64,000 nucleotides of DNA from Thereva unica. Its lineage: Eukaryota > Arthropoda > Insecta > Diptera > Therevidae. Of this stretch, positions 10,868-21,130 are shown one piece after another. Under the pieces are notes generated by a model. The model did no database searches, was not told where the DNA came from, and was given only the letters and a program-made list of their open reading frames with translations. The DNA lies in contig OX465283.1 of assembly GCA_949987705.1 (NCBI GenBank), positions 91,127,813 to 91,191,812 on the forward strand, given 5' to 3'. Every line of letters begins with the position of its first letter. Position 1 is the first letter of the stretch. The position numbers and the translations under genes are program-made.

Positions 10868-13800
10868 ATGGAAGAATTGCATAAACTTAGTTTAGCAGAC
10901 CTAAAGAAGGAATTAAAAGGTCTGGGTCTTAAAACCAGTGGCAGTAAAAATCAAGTGATTGCAAGGCTGTTGAGTGCTCAAGTTGATACGTGTTCATTTG
11001 GAGACATGGATGCGGCAAATGATTCTGGAAACTTGGCAACGGCGCAAGCTGACGATAATGAAGCAAGTTCAAACCAAATACGTGCGGAAGAAAATTACAG
11101 TGAGCAACAAAATGGCATAGAAAATGCGGCAAGGATAACCGCAAACGAAGATGAAAGGAGAAGGTTGGAAATGTTTGAAATTTCTCTTATGAAGCGAGAA
11201 ATTGAGCTGCTCCAAAGAGAAAATGAAATACTAAAACGCTCTTCTGAGAATGGTAGCAGTGTAACACAACATGTCACTACCGACATAATTAGTGGTGAGC
11301 GCTTATTGCACCCAAGTGAAGTTGATGAAATTTTACCGTGCTTCGACCCAAAAAATGAAACGTGTATGTTGGCAGCTCAGTGGATTTCCAAGTTGGAACA
11401 ATTTCAAAAAATTTATAAATGGAATAATGAGACTCTAGTGCATTACGCTCGTCTTCAACTGAAAAATTCAGCTAAAGTGTGGGAATTAAGTTTTGAAGAT
11501 TCTTTGAATACGTGGGAGAAATTTAAGACGGAATTTTTGATTGCATTTCCTGAGGTTGATGACGAAGTTGACGTGCATTATCAACTGTCAAACAGGAAAA
11601 TGAAAAATAACGAGACTTACGAAGAATATGTGTACACGATGAAAAACATTGGTCGCAAAGGACATCTAAGCGAAACAGCCATAATTAAATATATTTTGAA
11701 AGGACTGCAGGATACATCAGTACGCGAGAATTTATCCCTCCAGAAATTTAATTCAGCATATGAACTACTGCAACGGTTGAAGCAATATTCCAGCATTCAT
11801 ATGTCTCGAGCAAGAATTAAAGGGAGTCAAACAGGTAACGAGTTTCAAGTCATTTCAGATAATCCAACAGGGAGACCGCCAGCGAGACCGAAGTGCTACA
11901 ATTGTAATTTATTCGGTCATACGTCCAGAGAATGCAAGAGGCCTAAGAAGGAAAGAGTTTGTTTCAAGTGTGGAAAGCCGGGCCACCTAAGCAATTGCTG
12001 CCCCACGGCCAGCACTATCCATCATATGGAAACTGTGGATGACATTGTTGATCGATTCGCCAGCTGTGACGAAAATAATGATTTTTATTTAGATTGTAAT
12101 CTTGAATTTACAGGTAATAAGTCAAGTTTTAGTTTTAACGTAGGATTAAAAGCTTTGCTAGATACTGGAAGTGCAGTTAGTTTAATCAAGAAGGATCTAC
12201 TTCCAGATTTTATTATAGAACAAAATGCAGGTTCTATTGTTAGAGGAGTTAATAAATCTAGAGTCAAAATCCTAGGTATGGTAACGGCTTCAGTTCAGGT
12301 ATCTGGTGTCTCACGTAGAGTTCTTTTATACGCTGTACCTGATGACACTATGGATTATGATTGCATACTTGGTCGAAATTTCGTGAGCAAACAAAATGTT
12401 GGGTCATGTCTTTCGGAAAAAGAAAATCCTGATATATTTCCGGATGAAATTTTTAATATTGCGACTGATAATAGTGAGTCTAATTTTGATATATTTCCGG
12501 ATGAAATTTTTAATATTGAGATTGATAATGGTGAGTCTAGTCCTGAATTAATTATTAACCCTGATCTTTCTTATGCTACCAAGCAAGATATAAATAAAAT
12601 TTTTAGGTTATTTTACATAAATGGTGTAGATTGTGAAGAGCTTAGACCTGTTGAATATAAAATGTCTATATTGGTAGATCCTGATAAAATAGTGACACAT
12701 TGCCCTAGGCGACTATCTTTTTATGAGAAAGAAAAAGTGCAGGATATAGTGGATGAGCTCTTGAGACAACAAATTATAAGGCCTAGTGACTCTCCATTCT
12801 CAAGCCCGATAGTTTTGGTCAAAAAAGCTAACGATGAGATTCGTATGTGCGTTGATTATCGTGCTTTAAATAAAATTACACAGCGAGATAACTTCCCTCT
12901 TCCTCTGATAGAAGATTTGGTTGACAATTTGAGGAACAAAAGGTACTTTACTAGTCTTGATCTGAAAAGCGGTTTCCATCATGTCAAGATGGATGATAAT
13001 TCGATCAAGTTTACCAGTTTTGTCACACCGGTTGGTCAATTTGAATACCTGCGGATGCCGTTTGGTTTGCGTAATGCGCCGTCGGTGTTCCAGAGGTACA
13101 TTCACAAAATTTTCGAAAACCTTATTATGAAGAGAAAAGTTTCCATTTATCTTGATGATATTCTGATAGCAACAGAGGACATAAATGAACATTTAGGAAC
13201 TCTCGCTGAGGTTCTTAAGTTGTTAAAAGCTAATAATTTAATTTTGAGGTTAGACAAGTGTAGATTCATGTTCGAACAAATAGATTATCTCGGGTACCAA
13301 ATTTCTCTTGAAGGAGTAAAACCAAATCGGAAGAAAATACAAGCAGTATTGGATTTTTGTATCCCTAGGAACCCAAAAGAGTTAAAAAGTTTTCTTGGAC
13401 TGTCTTCATATTTCAGAAAATTTATTGAGAAGTTTTCTATTCTTAGCCTTCCTCTGTACAAATTAACAAAAGAAGGTGCGGAATTTTGTTTTGGTGATCA
13501 GGAAATTAAGTGCTTTAACCTTTTGAAATCTAAGTTAGCAGAAGCCCCAGTTTTGAAAATCTTTTCTCCAAACGACTATACTGAACTTCATTGTGACGCG
13601 AGCTCTCACGGGTATGGAGCTATTCTACTGCAACGAAAGCAGGACGGACACCTGCACCCAATATTTTATTTTTCCAAACGTACCACTGATACGGAATCGC
13701 GATATCATTCATACGAGCTGGAGACGCTAGCTATTGTTTACGCTTTGCGTCGCTTTCGGATCTATTTACAGGGAATGAAGTTTAAAATCGTGACTGACTG

Positions 13801-15205
13801 TAACGCACTTGCGTTAACCCTGGGAAAAAGATATGTAAACGCTCGAATAAATCGGTGGGTTCTTGAAATGCAAGAATACGATTACCAGATCGAACATCGT
13901 CCTGCGAATCGCATGCAACATGTTGACGCCTTGAGTAGGAGTCCTACCGTTTTGGTGGTTGAAGAAAGTCCTTTTCACCAACAACTAGCAATTTGCCAGT
14001 CGGAAGATCCGACCATACTCAGTCTTAAAAGTAAGTTGGAAAAAAACGAAGATAAATTTTACGAGATCCGTGATAACTTGGTTTATAGAAAGACGGGAAA
14101 GAATAAATTGTTATTTTACGTTCCGGAAGCGATGAGGATTCACATCTTGCGGAATTCTCATGATTTGCATGCTCATGTTGGAGTAAATAAGGTTGTAGAT
14201 ATAATTCAACGAGCTTACTGGTTTCCTAATTTAACATCTGTGGTTAAAGAATACATTAAAAATTGTCCAAAATGCATAATGTATAGTCCTCCTATTGGTA
14301 AACAAGAAGGGTTCCTATACCCAATTCCCAAGTCAGATCAACCCTTTTCGACTCTACATATTGACCATGTAGGTCCCCTTGAAACGACACCTAAAAAGAA
14401 TAAGTATATTCTTGTCGTTGTGGATGGATTTACTAAGTTTTTAAAGCTATATTCTACTAGAACGACTAATTCGATCGAAGTGGTCAACTGCCTAAAAAAC
14501 TATTTCAATAGTTACAGTAAGCCTTTGAGGATTGTGTCAGATCGAGGAACGGCGTTCACCTCTTCTTACTTCCAGGATTTTGTTAAGAAGTCTTCTGTTG
14601 AACATATACTTGTAGCTAGTGGCTCGCCGAAATCGAACGGCCAGGCAGAAAGAATTAACCGTGACATCATACCTATGATAGCCAAAATAATAAATCCCGA
14701 CCAAAATGTCAATTGGGATAAGGTACTTTCTGAAGTTGAATTTGCTCATAACAATACTCTAAATAGGTCCATTGGAACGACTCCCAGTTGTTTACTTTTC
14801 GGAATCAATCAGCGGAATCAGGTTTCTGATAGGATTTTTGAATATTTCGAAAGAATGAACGATCCTGAAAGGAGTCTGAAAGAGGTTCGCGCTGGTGCTG
14901 AAAAGAAAACCAAGGCTATTCAGGAATATAATAAGAAATTATTCGATAGAAAACGTAAGCCTCCGAAAACTTATGCGGAAGGCGACTTAGTCGTTGTCTC
15001 TAATGTAGACACTACGGCAGGGGTGAATAAAAAACTTATACCGCGTTACAAAGGCCCTTATAAGATAAAAAAATGCCTCGGAAACGATAGGTATGTAGTC
15101 AAGGACGTTGAAGGTTATCAAATCACTCAGCGACCCTTTGAGGGAGTCTTTGAAGTAACTAGGATTAAGCCGTACATAAATCTTCATAGTTATAAAAACC
15201 AATAG
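10868..15205 (+). CDS. Gag-Pol polyprotein of the Ty3/gypsy element (1445 aa, single frame)
   Basis: One unbroken frame encodes all functions. Residues about 6-38 resemble a SAP DNA-binding domain (LSLADLKKELKGLGLKTSGS). About 95-127 is a charged heptad-like coiled coil. A Gag capsid-like region covers about 150-310. Two CCHC zinc knuckles follow: CYNCNLFGHTSREC (343-356) and CFKCGKPGHLSNCC (365-378). The aspartic protease has LLDTGS (D432). Reverse transcriptase covers about 600-800 with SLDLKSGFHHV and YLDD (761-764). RNase H has D910, E950 or E952 and D977. Integrase has an HHCC finger (H near 1098-1103, C1133, C1136) and D1166, D1225, E1261 with 35 residues between the last two. All catalytic residues I can check are present. 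The start codon at 10868 is the first in frame after the leader. There is no chromodomain and no frameshift between Gag and Pol. Confidence 0.97.
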   Translation: MEELHKLSLADLKKELKGLGLKTSGSKNQVIARLLSAQVDTCSFGDMDAANDSGNLATAQADDNEASSNQIRAEENYSEQQNGIENAARITANEDERRRLEMFEISLMKREIELLQRENEILKRSSENGSSVTQHVTTDIISGERLLHPSEVDEILPCFDPKNETCMLAAQWISKLEQFQKIYKWNNETLVHYARLQLKNSAKVWELSFEDSLNTWEKFKTEFLIAFPEVDDEVDVHYQLSNRKMKNNETYEEYVYTMKNIGRKGHLSETAIIKYILKGLQDTSVRENLSLQKFNSAYELLQRLKQYSSIHMSRARIKGSQTGNEFQVISDNPTGRPPARPKCYNCNLFGHTSRECKRPKKERVCFKCGKPGHLSNCCPTASTIHHMETVDDIVDRFASCDENNDFYLDCNLEFTGNKSSFSFNVGLKALLDTGSAVSLIKKDLLPDFIIEQNAGSIVRGVNKSRVKILGMVTASVQVSGVSRRVLLYAVPDDTMDYDCILGRNFVSKQNVGSCLSEKENPDIFPDEIFNIATDNSESNFDIFPDEIFNIEIDNGESSPELIINPDLSYATKQDINKIFRLFYINGVDCEELRPVEYKMSILVDPDKIVTHCPRRLSFYEKEKVQDIVDELLRQQIIRPSDSPFSSPIVLVKKANDEIRMCVDYRALNKITQRDNFPLPLIEDLVDNLRNKRYFTSLDLKSGFHHVKMDDNSIKFTSFVTPVGQFEYLRMPFGLRNAPSVFQRYIHKIFENLIMKRKVSIYLDDILIATEDINEHLGTLAEVLKLLKANNLILRLDKCRFMFEQIDYLGYQISLEGVKPNRKKIQAVLDFCIPRNPKELKSFLGLSSYFRKFIEKFSILSLPLYKLTKEGAEFCFGDQEIKCFNLLKSKLAEAPVLKIFSPNDYTELHCDASSHGYGAILLQRKQDGHLHPIFYFSKRTTDTESRYHSYELETLAIVYALRRFRIYLQGMKFKIVTDCNALALTLGKRYVNARINRWVLEMQEYDYQIEHRPANRMQHVDALSRSPTVLVVEESPFHQQLAICQSEDPTILSLKSKLEKNEDKFYEIRDNLVYRKTGKNKLLFYVPEAMRIHILRNSHDLHAHVGVNKVVDIIQRAYWFPNLTSVVKEYIKNCPKCIMYSPPIGKQEGFLYPIPKSDQPFSTLHIDHVGPLETTPKKNKYILVVVDGFTKFLKLYSTRTTNSIEVVNCLKNYFNSYSKPLRIVSDRGTAFTSSYFQDFVKKSSVEHILVASGSPKSNGQAERINRDIIPMIAKIINPDQNVNWDKVLSEVEFAHNNTLNRSIGTTPSCLLFGINQRNQVSDRIFEYFERMNDPERSLKEVRAGAEKKTKAIQEYNKKLFDRKRKPPKTYAEGDLVVVSNVDTTAGVNKKLIPRYKGPYKIKKCLGNDRYVVKDVEGYQITQRPFEGVFEVTRIKPYINLHSYKNQ
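12429..12545 (+). repeat. 57-bp tandem duplication inside Gag-Pol (protease to RT linker)
   Basis: The peptide DIFPDEIFNIATDNSESNF is followed directly by DIFPDEIFNIEIDNGESSP (residues about 522-559). The period is 19 codons, so the frame is kept. It lies in the linker after protease, where length variation should be tolerated. Confidence 0.9.
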
Positions 15206-15556
15206 TTATTTACTAAACCTCTAGAAAAGCGATGATTTATTTTTGATTAAACTAACTACACAAATGAATATTTGACTTGATTTATTTAAACTTTAAAAAA
15301 AAAAGAGAGAGAGAGAGAAAAAAACATAACAGTGTAATATATTAATATAGAGTTAGACATAAGTTAAGTAATGCTTGAATTAGCTTTATCATAGATGAAG
15401 AATGCTCATCTATATATAAATTTTCAATTATTATTGGTGATGATAGGTTCTAGTTCATAGGTAATATACTGTTAAAGGTAAAATTTGTAAACCGTTTGTA
15501 CTAATCCGAGTTTGAACGATCTGTGATCGGGACGCTCACTTGTCAGAATGGCCGAT
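15206..15556 (+). other. 3' untranslated region of the retrotransposon
   Basis: Holds an AG-rich run (15298-15325, AGAGAGAGAGAG then A-rich). The bases directly before the 3' LTR (CACTTGTCAGAATGGCCGAT) are not a conventional polypurine tract, so the plus-strand primer site is unclear. Confidence 0.6.
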
Positions 15557-15754
15557 TGTAGGCTGGCAACTTTTTTTGAAAAAAAGAAGAAGAAAAGAAG
15601 AAGAAAAAGAAGAAGAAGAGAAGAGGAGTTTTTTTGGTAAAGGAGCAGACCTGAGGTTGCTCGAGAGAAATGTGTCTGAATAAATAAGTGTTAAAATAAT
15701 TTTTATTTTTTATTTAAACGGAAGTCGTAATATTAATTCTTTAATACTCCTACA
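15557..15754 (+). repeat. 3' LTR
   Basis: Same length and, by eye, same sequence as the 5' LTR, with AATAAA at 15679-15684. Confidence 0.95.
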
Positions 15755-16215
15755 ATATAGTTTTTAGTTCGCGCGGTATCGTGCAGATACAAAAATCATA
15801 AACGTCGTTTAAACAAAAAAAAAAACGGTACGACTGAATTTTATGAAATTCTTTTCAGATCATAAATTTTGGTTAATACTCTTCGTCGATATCTTTTATA
15901 GTTCGCGCGATATCGTGCAGGTACAAACTTATATCACTTAAACCAAAAAACCGCTCGACCGAATATTATAAAAATCTTTTCAGATTATATTGTTGCTAAT
16001 ACGCTTCGAACGGCACCTTAAGTAAGTCAATATCCTTCGTGGTTCGAGCAATATCGGGCAGGTACAAAAATCACTTACGCCGCGCCGCTTAAACAAAAAA
16101 AAACGGCTCGACCGAATTTTATGAAAATCTTTTCAGATCATATTTCGGTTAATACGCTTTGAACGACACCTCAACGAAGTCGATAACCTTTTTGGCTCGC
16201 GCGATATTGTGCAGG
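15755..16215. repeat. Satellite 2: about three further units of a ~150-bp tandem repeat
   Basis: Units share TTTAAACAAAA, CGACCGAATTTTATGAAA, TTTTCAGATCATA, GGTTAATACGCTT, CACCT(C/T)AA.GAAGTCGATA and TTCGCGCGATATCGTGCAGG. Starts are near 15811, 15941 and 16091; the middle one has a short deletion. With the left fragment 10398-10493 the retrotransposon sits inside the first unit. Confidence 0.85.
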
Positions 16216-18623
16216 AAAAAATGACCACACACACACATACTCCTCCCAATTTTTTGCTTAAAATGCTCCTGGGACCTTGAAAGATGAAAATACGTCAAAA
16301 TTTTCGATTTCGATTTTCGGACCGATTACAATAACTTCCTATACTGGGAAGTTAATAATTTCTCCTAGCCCAATAAATATTTATTTACAGTACTTTAAAA
16401 AATTAGTTGTGCATAATAAAATGTTCTGAAAGGCGTCAGTAAAACCCTTACAATGGTGCTTACAACACAATTTCTTTGTTGATTTTTTTCTTTTGTAATG
16501 TCGGAAATACTTGCAACAAATTAACATAAAAACAAAATAGCAAATTTAGATTTCAAAATTATTTGTGCCAACATTTTTGTGCTTCAATATTATTTGTGCC
16601 TGACAAAAATTAAATAAAAAACCATTATAAATTAAATTAAAATTATTATTTGCATTGTTTCACTTCGTCAACACCTTGTGGTTCTTAATGTGATGTACGA
16701 CCCTTCTCTCCTCAATCAGCAATCGAAGTCGTGTTGGAACTGAGTCAATTTATTTTCTGCACATGTTTCTACATCGATTTGGCTTCAAAATTGGATAACA
16801 TCGTTCCAGGTGTCCTTTTGTCCTCTTGAGTGTTTTAGATATCGTAATGCACCATAAGACCAGTATATGGATGGCGGGGAAATTTAGGATAAATGCTACA
16901 TAAACAAGGAAAAATCCAGAGCACCGCAACAGATGACCGGAAGGGGGCGGGGGTGCCAAAATCCCTTCGGCCATCGGAAACCACCCCCATCACTAAGGGG
17001 TGAAAACTAAATTATTTAATTATTTAATTTATGATATTACACATATGTAGTTATTGGAAATGCGAACCAAAATTTGCATTCCCCTTTTGATTTTGAAAAC
17101 TTGCGAAACGTGCTTACTGTAATGTAACTAACCCCTATAATCATGTTTCTATACTTTAGAAATATGTTGGTGGGAACTATTCTGATACCAAATTGGTTAC
17201 AGACTTTTCGCTCCATTCGACGTAATATACTTAATAAAATTAATTATTTCTTTGCTGCATGTCGTAACAAGAAATTTTAAAAATTTAAAAACTTGCTTTA
17301 CGACTTGAAGAAACCAAAAACAATAAAGACATAAATTCTCCAAATAGGTCAATTACACCTTCCCCGTCCTAACCAACTTAGCAAATATTAGACTCGAGAC
17401 AAAATGTAACAAATTGTGCAATTTTTTCACAAGTATAACGAAAGTACAATGGCCGAAAGTGACAACATTCCAGTCATCACATTATACAAGAAACACTTAT
17501 TCGAAACAAAATACGAATTTTAGTCAAAATGTTACCAGGGACTTAATAAGCAGAAAGAGACTTTTTATCGATTACGGGTATTAAGTAATTAAATAAAGAA
17601 AAGTGCACTGTGGATAGACTCGGCTTTGGTTACATTCGAAATATTCAATTTGTGTTGCATCAAGAGACGGAAAATAAAATTCCCAGGAACAATAAATATT
17701 AGACTTCTGAAATCTGTCACCGTTCCTAAGCATGAACCAATTTATCTTACCTTAATTTTTTAGTACAGTTTTTGAGGTTATGTTAGTCATTTAAGCTCAC
17801 CTTAGCAAAATAAAGCTTGATACATATGCAATGCAGCTTCTATATTACCTACCCAACGAGAGTGTGGTAGATCTATCTGTTTCCGGATAGCAGTAATAAA
17901 GCACATGGTATGTGGGCCGTGAAAAGAAGCTAGTTAATTTATTCCGTTTTCATACCATTAAAGAATGAACCTAAAGTTTTGACCTTGTCCAAAAACGGGC
18001 TCTTGGGAAAAATCTAATGAAAGTCATTGACAAGCTTTAATGTTTTTGTTCAAATAGTGCGACTAATTTGAAATCGTGTGTTTTGATTAGTTTATTGGCA
18101 CCACCACGTTTCCAATGTTAAAATCTGTTACTTTTCATAAAGCTTACATTGCTCGAAGTAAAGATTCAAACTAGAAACTACAGTCAGTAATAAGCTACAT
18201 TTATGGTATCAGCAAAAATTATATTACCCACTGAGTAATTTTTGGTATCAGTGTTGGATGTAGCTGCTGGTAAAATGTAAAGCGAGTTTGATAGAATATT
18301 GTTCCGCATACTGGAGACGTAAACCGGAACACACAGCCATAACACAATGGTAATTTTAGGATTATTTGGAAATTTCATTTAGAAATTTATAGTGCATTAT
18401 AACGTTTGATACGATGGCGTAGTTTCGTGTTGAATCAAATTTTGCTTATAATATGGATATCATGGTCAACAGAAATTTCAGGTAATTTAGGTGTGAAATT
18501 TGAACAAACAAGGACTGAATAGCGCCCATGTAGAAACGAATGCATGACAGGGTCAATTGTAGCCCAAAACTGACAAATCACAAGATAAAAATTCTCGTGT
18601 AAAGACATGGTTTTTTGAACTCA
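16216..18623. other. No gene seen
   Basis: AT-rich unique sequence with a short CA run near 16224-16240. Open frames here (for example 16974-16750 minus, 74 codons) are short and show no domain or codon pattern I trust. Confidence 0.4.
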
Positions 18624-19634
18624 TCTATATAATACATAAAAGAACGTTTCTGTATGTATGCATGCGTGTATGTATGTGTGCGTTGTAGTGGGCGCACCAG
18701 TCCCCGCTGAGCTTCGTGATTCGGCATGAAGAGCCTTGGGGTCTCTCATGATGCACCTCGAAACCCGGTTTTCGAAATACAAAATGGCAGCGGAATATGT
18801 CTGAAATTCAAAATGGCCACCCAAATACAAATTGCCAAATGTGTTCTGATTTCCCTGAAAATCGGTATCTGGGGGTTTTTAAGGTAGCAAATAACGAATA
18901 TATGATCAGAACTTACAAAGTCAAAATGGCTGCGCCAATATAGCCGATGAATTTGCCAATTGTGTTCCGATTCCAATGAAAATCGGTATCTGGGATTCTG
19001 GGATTCAGAACTTATAAATTGAAAATAACCGCGCCAATATGGCAGACGAATTTTTCTAACTGTATTCCGATTAAAATGAATGCGGATATCTAGAGGTTTC
19101 TCAAAGTTCTAAATAACGAATTTATGATCAAAACTTAAACGTTTCATTCAAATGGCCGCACCAATATGGTCGATGAGTTTGCCAATTGTATTCCGATTCT
19201 AATGAAAATCGGTGTCTGGGGGTTTTTAAGATAGCAAATAACGAATATATGAACTTATAAATTCAAAATTGAGAAGCCAATATGGCGGACGAATTTTGCC
19301 AAATAAGTATCATTTCCAGATCAGCTGTATGTAGGTTTTTCAAGAGTTGGGAAATCGAAAAATCTTCACATCCTAGCCCCAAATGGAAGAACATTTCCAT
19401 AGTGCATCCACTGATTCTGAAATGTAGGACATTTTTTAAATTCCCCCTAACTCTATACTGGTTAAATGGTAAAAACAGTAGAGAAAGGTTTTCCAATTCG
19501 CATGAAAAAGATCTCAACAGAGATCTCAGAACATTTTTTGCAGATTTGTTCTCTATTTCATTAACTTTTTTCGTACCGCGGACACATAGTCTTTTTTATT
19601 CAAAGGCGTTGCAAAGCCCGCGGGTTGTCGCTAG
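18624..19634 (+). mobile_element. Non-autonomous Helitron, 1011 bp
   Basis: Starts TCTATATAATACATAAAAGA right after an A and ends GTCGCTAG before a T, the TC...CTAG ends and A/T target of Helitrons. A palindrome CCCGCGGG lies just upstream of the 3' end, fitting the usual 3' hairpin, and the tail GGCGTTGCAAAGCCCGCGGG resembles the Helitron 3' ends at 51132 and 52886 (minus strand). The interior is about four degenerate ~120-bp tandem units with AAAATGGC, GCCAATATGG, TTCCGATT..AATGAAAATCGG and GGGGGTTTTTAA. No helicase is encoded, so movement would need an autonomous partner. Confidence 0.82.
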
Positions 19635-19820
19635 TTTTGAAAACACAGTCACAGTTAGGGAATCCAATCCCGCATCAAAATCCCAATCCCGCAAGCTTGC
19701 GGGATCCAGGTCACCAATCCCGCGGATCATAGATATTGTTCCAAGTAGTTATGTTCATGAATTTATGAAGTATTATATAAAATAAGAACGTAAGAAACTA
19801 CTGAGGCAGTAAAAAAAATA

Positions 19821-19984
19821 TTCAGCCCAATTCTAAACTACGCTGGAATTGATTCCGCTGGAATTTTCTTACGTAGTAGCATAAATTGTAATTTCGAAAT
19901 TACTCTCTGTTAGCCGAGTTTATGCTACCGATGTAAGAAAATTCCAGTGGAACCAATTCTAGCGTAGTATAGAATTGGGCTGAA
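19821..19984. mobile_element. Palindromic MITE, 164 bp
   Basis: Almost fully self-complementary: TTCAGCCCAATTCTA... and ...TAGAATTGGGCTGAA, with arms of about 65 bp. TA on each side fits a Tc1/mariner-type target. Nested in the hAT element. Confidence 0.8.
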
Positions 19985-20251
19985 TACTTTATTAGACTGA
20001 CTGATTGGCTCAGTATGTAGTTTGTTTGACGTACAATACAATTAGTCACGAGGGTAATCCCCGTTCATTAACTGGCACGTTGGGAATCCACTCTCGTAAT
20101 CGTAGGGTAATTTCACATTTACTGCGTTTCCATGAACAGGGTTAGAGTCTTCGTTGAGTTTTCATAAGGCTTTTCCCCTCAAGTTAATTCGATGCTGTTT
20201 CCATGCCGGTCCTGGGTTGAAGTGACAGATAAATAGATACATAATTTTACA

Positions 20252-20362
20252 TCGTTGCAAGCTTAGGAGTCACCCTTTGCACTACCAGTCTGTCATGTCG
20301 TTAAGGTTATGGTGCAATGTCTAGTAACAAGCTTGTCTTAAAGAATAGAAGAGAAGAGGAAG
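20252..20362 (+). repeat. Repeat family 2 (SINE-like), copy 1
   Basis: Core reads AAGCTTAGGAGTCACCCTTT, GCACTACCAGTCTGTCATG, GTTATGGTGCAATGTCTAGT, AACAAGCTTG. Also at 21131-21158 with 21768-21838, and reversed at 26268-26397. I see no pol III box or tail that would settle its class. Confidence 0.65.
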
Positions 20363-21130
20363 GGATAGGGGGTGGGTGGGTCTGGTAGTGCTCAGATGAA
20401 CCTTACGTTTGAACTCTTTGTGCAGCAAAGGCACTTAAAGTAACATGTTTCGTGGAGTTTTCTTGGGTTTAATGTAACTTAACTCAACCCTCTGCATGAA
20501 GGCTCAGTAATTGATCACGTTCGGATACACGCACATAAATTAACTTAGACGTTTTTTGTTATTGCTGTATTGCTTCAACTAACGAATTTAAATATGCGCA
20601 CAACCAGTTTATAATCAAAATAAAACCTTTGTCCATACACGAACACAACTGATTTTGGATTAATCGATGTTCTGTGCCCACAAAGTTTTCAGTCACGAAG
20701 CTTTTACAAAATGTCAAGTAGATCAGATGAAATGGAACAAATCGCTTTCGACCGGCAAGAACTGTCGCACCCAAGCAGTTCAATCTAGTTTCAAATCGGT
20801 CTCGTCTCTGCCGACGTGAGTTTGGATTCCCACTCCGTACAGGGCAAGATCACGAAACACTTACGTGTGCAACTGGAATCGCAAATCAGTCGACTCGTGT
20901 TCGGAGGGCCTAAATCTATTTTTATTAATATTTTGCAATATTGTTAGCATTTCTCTATTAAGTCCCGGTTCTTATAACAGGTGATTCTACCTACTACCCA
21001 AATCTCGCGAATCCCGCACGTCTAGTCCCGCATTACTGATCCCGCAAAAATGTTGCGGGAAGCCGCGTTCGCAGAATTGGATTCCCTAGTCACAGTCTTG
21101 CCTTTGTTGTCCTTTTTTATGTAGAAAAAC

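Larger units (their letters stand above)
10494..15754 (+). mobile_element. Complete Ty3/gypsy LTR retrotransposon
   Basis: Two 198-bp direct repeats (10494-10691 and 15557-15754) that read identical to me begin TGTAGGCTGG and end CTCCTACA, the TG...CA ends of LTRs. They enclose a primer binding site and one 1445-codon Gag-Pol frame. The flanks carry ATAT on both sides (10490-10493 and 15755-15758), a 4-bp target-site duplication. Matching LTRs, an uninterrupted frame and a visible duplication imply a young and possibly active copy. No env frame is present. Polymerase order protease, RT, RNase H, integrase is the Ty3/gypsy order. Confidence 0.96.
19656..21088. mobile_element. hAT-type element, 1433 bp, non-autonomous
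   Basis: Ends TAGGGAATCCAAT(C)C and its reverse complement at 21075-21088, flanked by GTCACAGT on both sides (19648-19655 and 21089-21096), a perfect 8-bp target duplication as expected for hAT. Subterminal regions carry repeated TCCCGCA/TGCGGGA motifs (19672-19730 and 21005-21062), plausible transposase binding sites. No transposase is visible; a MITE and a SINE-like repeat are nested inside. Confidence 0.85.
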
